DNA of 64,000 nt from Scrofimicrobium sp. R131 (GCF_040256745.1 NZ_CP138335.1:124001-188000); one strand, 5' to 3'. Numbered from the stretch's first letter, positions 16,837 through 26,738 are shown. Translations and numbers: made by a program. Notes: generated from the sequence alone by a model not told the origin.

Positions 16837-19161
16837 ATGAAGTTCAGTGAGGGTTACTGGATCAAGAAAGCCGGCTACCAGGTTGAACACCCGCGGTTCA
16901 TCCAGGGAGTTGACGCTTCCGCGACCGGCTTTCGGGCCTACGCCCTTACTCGGCGGTTCACCCATGCCGGGGATGAGCTGGATTCGCCTCTGCTAACTGT
17001 CAGTGTTGAGGCGATAGCTCCGGATATGGCCCGTGTTCGCCTCGAAAACTATCGGGGTGCCCGGCCCAAAGAGCCCAACTTTTCCTTGGCTGAGTTCCCG
17101 GTCGATCCAGAAGTTGAGGTTGGGGACCAAACTGGCTGGCTGCGAACCGGCAAGTTGGAGGTACGGATCAGCCCTGAGGATGGCTATCGACTCTCCTTTG
17201 GAGCTGAGGGGCGAGAGTTCACCTCATCAATTCTCAAAAGCTCGGGCATCGTCACGACCCCGGAAAAGCGGACTTTTCTTCACGAGCAGTTGACCTTGGC
17301 CGTGGGCGAAGTCGTCTACGGGCTGGGAGAGAGGTTCGGCCCGGTCGCCAAGAATGGGCAGACAGTGGATCTGTGGAACGACGATGGAGGCACGGCTACC
17401 GAACACGCCTACAAGAATGTGCCGTTCTACTTCACCAATGCCGGGTATGGCGTGTTTGTCGACGACCCCGGGCTGGTGTCGCTGGAGGTGGGTTCTGAGG
17501 TCAACTCCAGAGTTCAGTTTTCGGTCGAGGGGCAATCGCTCGAATACATCGTGATTTACGGTCCGACTCCGAAAGAGATTCTGGCCAAGTACACCGCCCT
17601 AACCGGACGACCCCCGCAGGTGCCTGCCTGGTCCTACGGGCTTTGGCTCTCAACTTCGTTCACCACCGATTATCGGGAAGAAACGGCGATCAGCTTCATC
17701 GATCAAATGGAAGAGAAGGGTCTGCCTCTGTCGGTGTTCCACTTTGACTGCTACTGGATGCGTCCTTCGCACTGGTGCGACTTCACTTGGGATCCAGCCA
17801 AGTTCCCCGATCCCGAACAGATGCTCCAGCGGTTCCATGACCGAGGGATCAAAGTCTGCGTCTGGATTAACCCCTATATCGGGCAGCGCTCTCATCTGTT
17901 CGAAGAGGGGAGAAAACGGGGCTACCTACTTAAGCGGGCAGATGGATCGGTTCGGCAGTGGGATCACTGGCAAAGCGGGATGGCCTGGGTAGATTTCACC
18001 AATCCTGAGGCGACCGCGTGGTGGAAGGAAGAGCTCAAGAAGCTGCTGCGGCAGGGAGTGGATTGCTTCAAGACCGATTTTGGTGAGCGAGTTCCCACCG
18101 ACGTTGTCTGGGCCGACGGGTCGGATCCGGAACGGATGCACAACTACTACTCATACCTCTACAACCAGGCTGCCTACGAAGCGATCGCAGAAGAGCGTGG
18201 GGTTGAAGAAGCCATCGTGTTTGCCCGTGCGGCTACCGCCGGAGGGCAGCAGTTCCCGGTGCATTGGGGTGGTGATTCCGAACCGACATTCGTCTCGATG
18301 GCCGAAACCCTCCGCGGGGGCCTTTCTCTGGGAATGTCCGGCTTCGGGTACTGGAGCCACGACATGGGAGGGTTTGAGGGCACTCCTCGAGATGACGTAT
18401 TCATTCGCTGGTTCCCCTTTGGAATGCTCTCCTCACATTCGCGCCTTCACGGTTCGCACTCCTACCGGGTGCCCTGGAATTACGGAGATACCGCGGTCCA
18501 GGTGGCTCGTCGCTTCATTCGTTTGAAGAATCGGCTGATGCCCTACATCATCCATCACGCCCGTGCCACCACCGAGTCTGGGACCCCGCTGATGCGGCAC
18601 TTGATCTTCGAGTACCCCGAAGATCGCGGCTCGCTCCACGTGGACACCGAGTACCTGTTTGGTCCAGATCTGCTGGTTGCACCGGTGTTCAATTCGGAAG
18701 GAGAGGTTGATGTTTACCTCCCAACCGATGGGTGGACGGATCTCCTGACCGGTCTGAGGCTGGAACGATCCGGCTGGCATCGACAGCACCACGACCTCAC
18801 TTCTCTGCCAGTACTGGTCCCGGATGGGTCGGTGATTCCCCTGGGAGCAGAGTCGGCTCGACCCGACTACGACTGGGATCAGAATGTCACCCTGCTGCTG
18901 TTCTACCCGGTCTCTGGTACGCGAGAGATCGCGCTTCCCACCGCCGACGGATCCGAAGTGACGGTCACTGTGTCCAGGGAAGGGCAAACGGTCACCGTTA
19001 GCACCGAAGTTCCGTTGGGCGACTGGCGGGTGAAGCTAATTGGGCATGAGGTGGAACGAGTTCTGATCGGCTCGGAATCGGCAGCGTCCGGAGAGCCGGA
19101 CTTGGCACCTGGCCCCGAGTTCATCCCGGAAGGAGACCGTGTCAAATTCATCCTTCGCTGA
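16837..19161 (+). CDS. yicI: Alpha-xylosidase (GH31, YicI type)
   Basis: Glycoside hydrolase family 31 enzyme of 774 residues with the usual N-terminal beta-sandwich, (beta/alpha)8 barrel and C-terminal beta domains. The catalytic nucleophile lies in FKTDFGERVPTDV near residue 414, the variant typical of alpha-xylosidases, and the acid/base in WGGDSEPT near 479. No signal peptide, so it acts in the cytoplasm on imported oligosaccharides such as isoprimeverose. First gene of an operon with an ABC importer, behind a LacI-type operator. ATG start with GAGGAG ribosome-binding site. Alpha-glucosidase activity cannot be excluded. Confidence 0.88.
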   Translation: MKFSEGYWIKKAGYQVEHPRFIQGVDASATGFRAYALTRRFTHAGDELDSPLLTVSVEAIAPDMARVRLENYRGARPKEPNFSLAEFPVDPEVEVGDQTGWLRTGKLEVRISPEDGYRLSFGAEGREFTSSILKSSGIVTTPEKRTFLHEQLTLAVGEVVYGLGERFGPVAKNGQTVDLWNDDGGTATEHAYKNVPFYFTNAGYGVFVDDPGLVSLEVGSEVNSRVQFSVEGQSLEYIVIYGPTPKEILAKYTALTGRPPQVPAWSYGLWLSTSFTTDYREETAISFIDQMEEKGLPLSVFHFDCYWMRPSHWCDFTWDPAKFPDPEQMLQRFHDRGIKVCVWINPYIGQRSHLFEEGRKRGYLLKRADGSVRQWDHWQSGMAWVDFTNPEATAWWKEELKKLLRQGVDCFKTDFGERVPTDVVWADGSDPERMHNYYSYLYNQAAYEAIAEERGVEEAIVFARAATAGGQQFPVHWGGDSEPTFVSMAETLRGGLSLGMSGFGYWSHDMGGFEGTPRDDVFIRWFPFGMLSSHSRLHGSHSYRVPWNYGDTAVQVARRFIRLKNRLMPYIIHHARATTESGTPLMRHLIFEYPEDRGSLHVDTEYLFGPDLLVAPVFNSEGEVDVYLPTDGWTDLLTGLRLERSGWHRQHHDLTSLPVLVPDGSVIPLGAESARPDYDWDQNVTLLLFYPVSGTREIALPTADGSEVTVTVSREGQTVTVSTEVPLGDWRVKLIGHEVERVLIGSESAASGEPDLAPGPEFIPEGDRVKFILR

Positions 19162-19246
19162 AAAACAACGCCGCACACCAGCCGAGGCGAACATCGCGCC
19201 TCGGGATCACGAAGTAAGCAACACCCAAAAAATGAAATGAGGAATC

Positions 19247-20521
19247 ATGAAACGCATCGGATTTAACGCAGGGGGGCGGGTAACCGCGATAGTGGGTTTG
19301 GCTGCCGCCCTTTCTCTCGGGTTGGCAGCATGTGGTGGAGGCGGGACCTCCGACTCTCAGTCGTCCCCAACCAGTGGGGGGAGCGACGGTGCTGCTGACG
19401 GGCAGGTCACCATCGAAGTTTGGGACTACCTCGGCCAAGGCGTCAGCCACACTGCCATGGAGGACGCTGTGGCGGCTTTCGAAGCAGCCAATCCCGATAT
19501 CAAGGTTCACCGGACTTCCTTCGCCTATGCCGATTTGGCCAAGTCAATCGTTCAGGGCGGTGTTGGGGGCTCGGTCCCAGATGTCGCCATCGTGGACGTA
19601 GTCGACACACAGAACTTTGCCTCTTTGGGGCTGCTGAAAGATGTGAGCGCTGAGACGCAGGGGATGGAATCGGAGTTCTATGAGGGCCCCTGGTCCTCCA
19701 CCCAGGTTGATGGCAAAACCTTTGGTCTGCCGCTCAACTCAAACAACCTGGCACTCTACTACGACAAGGCCGCCTTTGAGGAGGCAGGTGTCTCCGTTCC
19801 GTTGAACTGGGACGAGCTCCGCTCAACCGCCAAGGCCCTGACCACTTCTGACCGATTTGGGATTGCCATGTCGGGAGCCAAGAATGAACAGGGAACCTTC
19901 CAGTTCCTGCCCTTCCTGTGGCAGACCGGTGGCGACCTGGACACCTACGCCACTGATGGGGCAACTGCTCTTGGATTCATGCACGACCTGATCGACGATG
20001 GTTCGATGTCCTCCTCGGTGGCGAACTTTAGCCAGGAAGACGCCCGGACTCAGTTTGTGAACGGGCAGTCGGCCATGATGATCAACGGCCCCTGGGAACT
20101 GCAGAACCTGCAGGAATCTGACGTGGACTTCGGCGTCGCTCCGCTGCCCACGGGCAAAGTTGCGGCCACCGGGCTTGGTGGGGAAAACGTGGTGGTCTTT
20201 GACAAGGCAACGCAGCCAGAAGCTGCCGTCAAGTTCCTGACCTTCCTGACCGGGACCGACGGTGCCAAGATCTACTGTGACGGCTCTGGGCAGCTGTCCA
20301 GCCGGGTGGACCTCGAAGGTCAGCTGAAACTGTCCGCGGATCCCAACATGAAGGTGTTCGAAGACCAGCTGGGTGTGGCCCATGCTCGCGCCTACGGAGC
20401 CAAGTACAACGAGATCTCTGCGGCGGTGCAGGAATCACTGCAGAAGGTGCTGACCGGGGCGCAAGACCCGCAGACTGCCGCTGCGGATGCCGCCAAAGTG
20501 ATTGAGCCGCTGCTTCCCTAA
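19247..20521 (+). CDS. ABC sugar transporter substrate-binding lipoprotein
   Basis: Extracellular solute-binding protein family 1, 424 residues. The signal peptide ends in the lipobox LAAC, predicting a lipid-anchored receptor on the outer face of the membrane, followed by a Gly/Ser-rich linker. Conserved EVWDYLGQG start of the mature domain, FAYADLAKS and GPWELQNL segments fit sugar-binding members. It follows the alpha-xylosidase gene by 85 bases and precedes two permease genes, so its ligand is probably a xylose-containing oligosaccharide. Confidence 0.9.
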   Translation: MKRIGFNAGGRVTAIVGLAAALSLGLAACGGGGTSDSQSSPTSGGSDGAADGQVTIEVWDYLGQGVSHTAMEDAVAAFEAANPDIKVHRTSFAYADLAKSIVQGGVGGSVPDVAIVDVVDTQNFASLGLLKDVSAETQGMESEFYEGPWSSTQVDGKTFGLPLNSNNLALYYDKAAFEEAGVSVPLNWDELRSTAKALTTSDRFGIAMSGAKNEQGTFQFLPFLWQTGGDLDTYATDGATALGFMHDLIDDGSMSSSVANFSQEDARTQFVNGQSAMMINGPWELQNLQESDVDFGVAPLPTGKVAATGLGGENVVVFDKATQPEAAVKFLTFLTGTDGAKIYCDGSGQLSSRVDLEGQLKLSADPNMKVFEDQLGVAHARAYGAKYNEISAAVQESLQKVLTGAQDPQTAAADAAKVIEPLLP

Positions 20522-20526
20522 CTCCC

Positions 20527-21459
20527 ATGGAAACCGTGGCCAAAAAACGCCGACAGCGTCAGCCTCAGGCAGCCAATGCGTCCTCCAAGACGCGGCGCCT
20601 GGGGCTGGCCCTGGCGGCCCCCGCGCTCATCTACATCGCCATCTTCTTGGCCTTCCCTCTGCTGTACAACCTCTATCTGAGTGTCGCTGACGCCAGTGGA
20701 GCCAATCTAGTCTCCGGGAACCTGCATCTGAACGGAGTGGAGAATTACCGGGTAATCCTCCAAGACCCTGCATTTTGGCATTCGGCACTGCTGTCGCTGA
20801 TCTTCACGGTCTCGTGCCTAGTGTTCCAGTACATCATTGGGTTCGCACTGGCCCTGTTTTTCCGCCGGCCATTTATGGGCAACGGGCCGATTCGGGCGCT
20901 GCTCTTGGTTGGATGGATCCTACCTCCCGTAGTCACCGCCACCGCGTTCCGGTGGATGTTTGATGCTGACTACGGAGTCCTCAACTACCTGATGCAGTCC
21001 ATGGGACTGATTGACGAGCCCATCCGGTGGCTGTCGCAGGGCGCAACCGCCATGATTGCGGTGATTGTGGCCAACCTTTGGGTGGGGATTCCCTTCAATA
21101 TGCTGCTGCTTTTGTCTGGACTGCACCTGATCGATGACACTCTGTATGAGGCAGCTTCGGTAGACGGCGCCTCACCCTGGCGTCAGTTCTGGTCGATCAC
21201 CTTCCCGCTGATGCGTCCGGTCACCGTCTCTGTGGTGCTGCTAGGCGTGATCAACACCTACAAGGTATTTGACTTGATCTACGTGATGACCAAAGGCGGT
21301 CCGGTCGATGCCACCACAACTCTGCCGATCTACACCTACCTGAGGACCTTCAGTTTCTTCGAGTTTGGTCAGGGATCAGCAGCCTCTGTCCTGACGCTGA
21401 TTCTGCCAATCACGCTGTCGTACTTCTATGTCAAGAGTCTGAACGAGGAGGAACGGTGA
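20527..21459 (+). CDS. ABC sugar transporter permease (MalF type)
   Basis: Inner-membrane permease of 310 residues with six hydrophobic helices. The cytoplasmic EAA loop reads EAASVDGASPWRQFWSITFP, where the ATPase docks. It starts six bases after the binding-protein stop and overlaps the second permease by one base. No ATPase gene is nearby; importers of this class usually share an MsmK-type ATPase encoded elsewhere. Confidence 0.88.
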   Translation: METVAKKRRQRQPQAANASSKTRRLGLALAAPALIYIAIFLAFPLLYNLYLSVADASGANLVSGNLHLNGVENYRVILQDPAFWHSALLSLIFTVSCLVFQYIIGFALALFFRRPFMGNGPIRALLLVGWILPPVVTATAFRWMFDADYGVLNYLMQSMGLIDEPIRWLSQGATAMIAVIVANLWVGIPFNMLLLLSGLHLIDDTLYEAASVDGASPWRQFWSITFPLMRPVTVSVVLLGVINTYKVFDLIYVMTKGGPVDATTTLPIYTYLRTFSFFEFGQGSAASVLTLILPITLSYFYVKSLNEEER

Positions 21460-22340
21460 TGGCAACTGCACTGGAGACACCGGCCGAACTCAGCCCGGCG
21501 GCAAATGCTAATCGCCATGGCTGGCAGAGGTGGGGTAAACCTGCCATTGCCTGGCTGATCGCGGCGATCTATCTGTTCCCCGTCTACTGGATGGTGAACA
21601 CCTCCCTGAAGTCGAGTCGGGACATGTTCGCGGCTCCGCCGCAGCTTTATCCACACGACCCGCAGGTAAAGGCCTACCAGACGGTCTTTTCCCCCACCTA
21701 TGGAATCCCGCAGGCATTCCTGAACAGCCTAATCATTGCAACCTCAGTCTTGATCCTGACGCTGCTGATCGCTATTCCAGCCTCCTATGCGGTGGCACGC
21801 CTGCGCGGACGGGTCACGACTTCAATGATGATCATGCTGACTGTGGTTCAACTGCTGCCAGCCATCACCATCTCGGTTCCGCTGTTTGTTATGTTCCGAC
21901 ACCTGGGTTTGATCAACTCATACGTGTCAATCATCTTGGCTGATATCTCGGCAACTTTGCCGTTTGCGGTGATCCTGCTTCGTCCCTACTTCAAACTGTT
22001 CCCCTATGAAGTGGAAGAGGCAGCGCGACTGGACGGTCTAGGAACTATTGGGACCATTACCAGGATCGTCCTGCCCACCATTCGACCCGGCATCGTCATG
22101 ATCGGTTCGTTTGCTTTCCTGATGGCCTGGGGTGAGTTTACCTTCGCCCTGACGCTGACTACCGAGCAGACAATCCAGCCGCTGACCGTGGCACTGAACC
22201 GGATCATGGGGCAGTACGGCACCGCCTGGAATGATCTGATGGCCACAGCTGTCATCATTGCCGCTCCGGTGTTGCTGCTGTTTATCTTCATGCAGCGTCA
22301 CATTGTGGCGGGCCTGGCTGGGGGAGCCACCAAGGGCTAA
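21459..22340 (+). CDS. ABC sugar transporter permease (MalG type)
   Basis: Second permease of the importer, 293 residues, six membrane helices, EAA loop EEAARLDGLGTIGTITRIVLP. ATG chosen seven bases after GAGGAGG; the preceding GTG is less well placed. It forms a heterodimeric channel with the 20527 product. Last gene of the xyloside operon. Confidence 0.88.
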   Translation: MATALETPAELSPAANANRHGWQRWGKPAIAWLIAAIYLFPVYWMVNTSLKSSRDMFAAPPQLYPHDPQVKAYQTVFSPTYGIPQAFLNSLIIATSVLILTLLIAIPASYAVARLRGRVTTSMMIMLTVVQLLPAITISVPLFVMFRHLGLINSYVSIILADISATLPFAVILLRPYFKLFPYEVEEAARLDGLGTIGTITRIVLPTIRPGIVMIGSFAFLMAWGEFTFALTLTTEQTIQPLTVALNRIMGQYGTAWNDLMATAVIIAAPVLLLFIFMQRHIVAGLAGGATKG

Positions 22341-22353
22341 CCACACCGACACC

Positions 22354-22428
22354 CTGATGGGCTTGGGTCGTTTCCAGAGGTTTCGGGAGGCGGCCCCGGC
22401 ACCATCGGGGTGTTTGCTGCCCCATCAG
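22354..22428. terminator. Inverted repeats between convergent genes
   Basis: Outer 8-base arms CTGATGGG (22354) and CCCATCAG (22421) enclose an inner hairpin CCCCG-N7-CGGGG (22394-22410). Position between convergent stops suggests termination; there is no clear T-run. Confidence 0.4.
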
Positions 22429-22433
22429 CCAGG

Positions 22434-22760
22434 CTAGCTGGAGGCAAGTTTCTTTCGGCGTTTAGGTGTGGAGATGTCCGGCAGCATGTCTTGAACGAGT
22501 TCCCCGAGCAGGCTGCGGTCCTCGGTTTCGACCAGGAGCATCGGCGTGCCCCCCGGATAGGGTTCGGTCAAGACGGCATCAGGCAGTCCGGCGGAGCTTG
22601 CGGCGGTCTGCTTGAGCAGGAACCGGTCGTCGTAAACCCCGCCGAAGACTTTTCCTTCGGAGTAGAGCACGTACTCGCCCATCATCTTCCGGAACTGGAG
22701 GTCGGGGACCTCGGCCAACAGGTCCAGGACAAAATCCAAGTACTCGCGTGTCGAGCCCAT
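22434..22760 (-). CDS. TfoX/Sxy N-terminal domain protein
   Basis: 108-residue protein matching the TfoX N-terminal domain: VRKMMGEY-like segment (FRKMMGEYVLYSEGKVFGGVYDD) and FLLKQTA. The C-terminal TfoX domain is absent, as in many actinobacterial members, and it ends in a lysine-rich tail. Function in Gram-positives is unknown. Start ATG follows CGGAGG; a longer frame reaches upstream without support. Confidence 0.8.
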   Translation of the reverse strand: MGSTREYLDFVLDLLAEVPDLQFRKMMGEYVLYSEGKVFGGVYDDRFLLKQTAASSAGLPDAVLTEPYPGGTPMLLVETEDRSLLGELVQDMLPDISTPKRRKKLASS

Positions 22761-23344
22761 TTTGCCTCCGCTTCTTCGAGTTGGCTCCCGCCGCAGATGG
22801 AGCAATGGTCGCTGCCCCCATCCTAATCCAGTTGAAAGTTGCATCGTAGAAAACGCGATCTCTGCCGGGAAACTGGCCCTGAGTGCCGACATTGGTTGCG
22901 AGCCGGCAGGACCGGTCCTATCATTAAGGTTTGGCAACAATTGGTATTTGTTTATCATAGAGTCAATCGGTGCAATCGGAAGTTGCGAAAATGAGACCGG
23001 TTCTGGACTGTGCTACGGTGAGAAACGGTTTCTAGCCGCCAAGCCTTGCGCAGAAAGCCGTGAGAAACACGCGTCCACCTGCGAATATCGGCGGCAGGAT
23101 GGGCGAAATCCTGCAGAAGTTGAGGTGCTGAGCGAGAAACAATGAGGCTCGGAGCGACGGTGTGGAGCGGCATTGTTTTCCTCATTTCTTTCGTTAAGGT
23201 TGCGAGAACGTAACATAAACAGTTTTTTCGTCTTCGACTGTGTACCGATCGAAAATCGCGCGCTAGCATGGGGCTGTGCCCGGCCGTCGGGCGTGCCGTC
23301 CTTAGGCGGCTAAGCAGAACAAAGCAGTTTTGTGAGGAGTACTA
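22761..23344 (+). promoter_or_regulatory. Long regulatory region before second sugar ABC operon
   Basis: 584 bases without a credible gene, clearly more AT-rich in parts. It holds two palindromes: AGAAAC-g-GTTTCT at 23021-23033, of LacI-operator type, and CGAT-CGAAA-ATCG at 23246-23258 near a possible -10 TAGCAT. The ribosome-binding site GAGGAGT precedes the 23345 start. The cognate regulator is not in the window. Confidence 0.45.
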
Positions 23345-24661
23345 ATGAAACGGACTGGAGCAGTAGCAGGACTCATAGCTCTGAGCTTGATCCTCGGCGC
23401 GTGCAGCAGTGGCGGTGGTGGAGGTTCCTCCGATCAGCCCAGCGGCGATCAAAGCGGCGAAAAAGCGGCCGCTGGTGGCGAGGTCTCTGTCGTTACCTGG
23501 TGGGAGGCCGGCTCGGAAAAGAAGGGCCTGGAGGCCCTGGTCGAGGTGTTCAATACCCAGCATCCCGAGTTCACCTTTAAGAACGCTGCCGTGGCTGGTG
23601 GCGGTGGATCGCAGGCCAAGCAAAAGTTGGCAGCGGACCTGGCAGCCAAGAACCCGCCGGACACCTTCCAGGCTCACGCCGGGGCTGAGCTGACCGACTA
23701 CATCGACGCCATGCAGATTGAGGATGTCTCGGCACTGTATGACGAGTTTGATTTGACCAACGCCTTCCCCAAGACCTTGATCGATCGCCTGACGGTCGAT
23801 GGTAAGATCTACTCGGTACCGTCGAACATTCACCGCGCCAACGTGGTGTGGGCCAACACGGCAGTGCTGGAGGAAGCTGGGATTGATCCCAGCGCAGTGC
23901 CTGCTGACATCGATGCTTGGATCGCCGACATGGAGAAGGTTAAGGCTGCGGGCAAGACCCCGATTACTGTCGGGATGGCCTGGACTCAGCTGGAACTGCT
24001 GGAGTCCATTTTGATCTCGGATCTCGGGGCTGACGCCTACAACGGCCTGTTCAACGGGGAGACCGCGTGGGATGGACCGGAAGTGACCAAGGCGCTGGAA
24101 CACTTTGACAAGATCATTCAGCTGACCGACAAGTCCTTCTTGAATGAAGACTGGGAGCCGGCCATGACCCCCATCATCGAAGGAAATGCTGCCTACAACG
24201 TGATGGGTGACTGGGCGGTAGCCGCTTTCGATACCGCGGGCAAGAAGTACAAGGAAGACTATGTTGCGTTCCCGGTTCCGGGCTCCGATGGCATCTTCGA
24301 CTTCCTGGCTGACTCCTTCACCCTGCCGGTGGGAGCCAAGAATGTGGATGGGGCCAAGGCTTGGCTGCAGACCATTTCCAGCAAGGAAGGTCAGATTGCC
24401 TTCAACACCATCAAGGGGTCGATCCCGGCTCGTTCGGATCTGAGCGAGGACGAACTGGCACAGTTCGGCGAGTACCAGCAGGACGCGATGAAGTCCTTCG
24501 CAGAGGACACGATCGTCTCGTCCATCGCCCACGGGGCGGCGGCACCGGTGGGTGTCTCTGACAAGATGAACGATGCGGTAGCCAAGTTCGTCCAGGGTGC
24601 CTCCGACGTGGCTGGCCTCCAGCAGGAGCTGGCTCAGGCTGCGGCGCCGATGAGCAAGTAG
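23345..24661 (+). CDS. ABC sugar transporter substrate-binding lipoprotein
   Basis: Solute-binding protein of 438 residues. Signal peptide with lipobox LGAC, Gly/Ser/Asp-rich linker, then VVTWWEAGSEKKGLEALVEVF, a mature start typical of glucose/mannose-type binding proteins. Other conserved pieces are NVMGDWAVAAF and SIPARSDLS. It heads an operon with two permeases. Glucose or a related monosaccharide is a plausible ligand by resemblance only. Confidence 0.88.
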   Translation: MKRTGAVAGLIALSLILGACSSGGGGGSSDQPSGDQSGEKAAAGGEVSVVTWWEAGSEKKGLEALVEVFNTQHPEFTFKNAAVAGGGGSQAKQKLAADLAAKNPPDTFQAHAGAELTDYIDAMQIEDVSALYDEFDLTNAFPKTLIDRLTVDGKIYSVPSNIHRANVVWANTAVLEEAGIDPSAVPADIDAWIADMEKVKAAGKTPITVGMAWTQLELLESILISDLGADAYNGLFNGETAWDGPEVTKALEHFDKIIQLTDKSFLNEDWEPAMTPIIEGNAAYNVMGDWAVAAFDTAGKKYKEDYVAFPVPGSDGIFDFLADSFTLPVGAKNVDGAKAWLQTISSKEGQIAFNTIKGSIPARSDLSEDELAQFGEYQQDAMKSFAEDTIVSSIAHGAAAPVGVSDKMNDAVAKFVQGASDVAGLQQELAQAAAPMSK

Positions 24662-24693
24662 CGGCTCAACCCCATCCTTTCAACTCACAACCC

Positions 24694-24734
24694 GGTGTGG
24701 GTGGCGAAGCTTCATTAGCCTCGCCACCCACACC
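24694..24734 (+). terminator. Intercistronic hairpin after binding-protein gene
   Basis: Perfect 14-base stem, GGTGTGGGTGGCGA at 24694-24707 pairing with 24721-24734, 13-base loop, between the binding-protein and permease genes of one operon. No T-run follows. Such hairpins usually protect the upstream message or partly terminate, giving more binding protein than permease. Confidence 0.7.
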
Positions 24735-24749
24735 TTGGAAGGACCACAC

Positions 24750-25673
24750 ATGGCGACCAAAGCACGGCGAATTCGCCGAACCTCGTGGCGCAAGATCGGA
24801 CCTCCCCTCCTGCTGATCTCACCTTCGGTGATCCTGGTGGGGGTTTTTGTCTACGGTCTGATTGCAGCCAACACTGTTACCTCCCTGCGCGATGCGCACA
24901 CGGTGGCTCAATACAACGGAGTTCGAGAGACCACCTTCGTTGGATTTGAAAACTACGCCTATCTATTTGGCAATGCGGACTTCCAACACTCGCTGCTGAA
25001 CCTGCTGCTCTTCACCGTCACCTTCCTGGTTGGCACCCTGGTCCTGGGCTTCATTTGGGCTTGGATCCTGGAACGACCGATCAAAGGAGAGGGCTTCTTC
25101 CGTGCAATCTTCCTGTTCCCGATGGCAGTTTCATTCATTGCCTCCGGCGTGGTCTGGAAGTGGCTCCTGAACTCGGGGGTCGGCGACGACGCGAAGGGCC
25201 TCAACCGCCTCTTCCAGATGTTGGGCCTGGACTTCCTGCAAAACTCGTGGACCAGCAACCTCACTTTCGGGGTAGTGGCCGTGGCAATTCCCGCCATTTG
25301 GCAGCTTTCCGGTTACGTGATGGCGCTGTTCCTGGCGGGGTTCCGCGGAATCCCGGACGAACTGAGGGAAGCGGGTCGGGTCGACGGCGCGAGCGAATGG
25401 CAACTGTACCGGCACATCATATTCCCGCAGCTCTCGGCGGTGGCACTGTCCGCCGTCATCATCATTGGGCATATGGCGATGAAGTCGTTCGACCTGATCA
25501 TGGCGGTTACCGACCAGCGCACCTACTCAACCAAAGTTCCGGCTATCGACATGTACAACTTCATGACCTCCGGTGACTACTCCAACGCTGCGGCCGTCGG
25601 AACCATCCTCCTGGTGATCGTGGCGGTGCTGGTTGTGCCATACCTGATCCACGATGCGAAGCAGAGGCGATGA
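24750..25673 (+). CDS. ABC sugar transporter permease (first)
   Basis: Permease of 307 residues with six membrane helices and EAA loop REAGRVDGASEWQLYRHIIFP. ATG start chosen with GGAAGGA upstream. A basic N-terminus (TKARRIRRTSWRK) precedes helix one. Ends one base before the next start. Confidence 0.87.
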   Translation: MATKARRIRRTSWRKIGPPLLLISPSVILVGVFVYGLIAANTVTSLRDAHTVAQYNGVRETTFVGFENYAYLFGNADFQHSLLNLLLFTVTFLVGTLVLGFIWAWILERPIKGEGFFRAIFLFPMAVSFIASGVVWKWLLNSGVGDDAKGLNRLFQMLGLDFLQNSWTSNLTFGVVAVAIPAIWQLSGYVMALFLAGFRGIPDELREAGRVDGASEWQLYRHIIFPQLSAVALSAVIIIGHMAMKSFDLIMAVTDQRTYSTKVPAIDMYNFMTSGDYSNAAAVGTILLVIVAVLVVPYLIHDAKQRR

Positions 25674-25674
25674 G

Positions 25675-26583
25675 ATGACGACTGTGGCGGCAACTGAAGT
25701 CTTCCCCAACGCTCCCATTGGAGAGGGAAACAAGCAGAATAAACAGAAGCTAGATCGTTCCGGGACTACTCCGCGTGCGACCGCGATTCGCTACCTGCTG
25801 CTGATCGTCTCCATGGCGATCGTCCTGATTCCCGTATACGTCCTGATTGTCACCTCGTTCAAGGGGTCGGGAGAGGCGGATCCGTCTCGAACCTGGTTCC
25901 TGCCGGAAGTCTGGGAAACGCAGAACTGGGCTCGGGCATGGGACGCCTTGGCGGCTCCACTAGGACGAACCTTCATGCTGGTCATCCCGTCATCGCTGAT
26001 CTCAGCGATGCTCGGATCAATGAACGGGTTCGTGCTCTCTCGGTGGCGGTTCCCCGGGGCGAATGTCGTGTTCACGCTGATCCTGTTTGGGATGTTCATC
26101 CCCTATCAGGCCGTGATGATTCCGCTGATGAAGATGGTGCTGACCCTCGGTCTGCCTCAGGGGATTCCCACCCTGATCCTGGCCCACGTGGTGTACGGCA
26201 TTCCGATTACCACGCTGATCTTCAGGAACTATTACGAATCGATTCCGCACGAGTTGATCGAGGCGTCCCGCGTCGATGGGGCGGGGATGCTCCGAACCTA
26301 CTTCTCGGTGGTCCTGCCCATTTCGATTCCCAGCTTCGTCGTGGTGCTGATTTGGCAGTTCACCTCCGCGTGGAACGACTTCCTCTTCGCGCTGTTCCTG
26401 ACCAACACCGAGACCGGGCCGGTGACGCTGTCACTGAACAACCTGGCCCACGGGTCGATCATGGCCGACTACGGGGCATCAATGTCGGGGGCGCTGATTG
26501 CCTCGGCACCAACCCTGATCGTGTACATCCTGCTCGGCAAGTACTTTGTTGGCGGCCTCATGGCCGGTTCCGTCAAGGGATAA
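25675..26583 (+). CDS. ABC sugar transporter permease (second)
   Basis: Permease of 302 residues, six membrane helices, EAA loop IEASRVDGAGMLRTYFSVVLP. Start at ATG 25675, just after the previous stop; a longer in-frame start at 25654 would overlap the upstream gene by 20 bases. Last gene of the operon; a terminator follows. Confidence 0.87.
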   Translation: MTTVAATEVFPNAPIGEGNKQNKQKLDRSGTTPRATAIRYLLLIVSMAIVLIPVYVLIVTSFKGSGEADPSRTWFLPEVWETQNWARAWDALAAPLGRTFMLVIPSSLISAMLGSMNGFVLSRWRFPGANVVFTLILFGMFIPYQAVMIPLMKMVLTLGLPQGIPTLILAHVVYGIPITTLIFRNYYESIPHELIEASRVDGAGMLRTYFSVVLPISIPSFVVVLIWQFTSAWNDFLFALFLTNTETGPVTLSLNNLAHGSIMADYGASMSGALIASAPTLIVYILLGKYFVGGLMAGSVKG

Positions 26584-26601
26584 CTTCCGGGTCGAAGCAT
26601 C

Positions 26602-26636
26602 GGTCGGGCCTACCCTCGCGGTGGGCCCGACCTTTT
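26602..26636 (+). terminator. Rho-independent terminator of second ABC operon
   Basis: Stem GGTCGGGCC (26602) with GGCCCGACC ending at 26632, extended by partial pairing in the loop, followed by TTTT. Sits 20 bases after the last permease stop. Confidence 0.8.
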
Positions 26637-26738
26637 GGCGTCTAGCGGGCGGGGCAGCTGTGTTAGCGCACCCCGGGATGCCGCTCGGTGAAAGTGCGGG
26701 CCACCTAAGCAGGTGCCGCGTGTGCAGGTGAGGGATTG

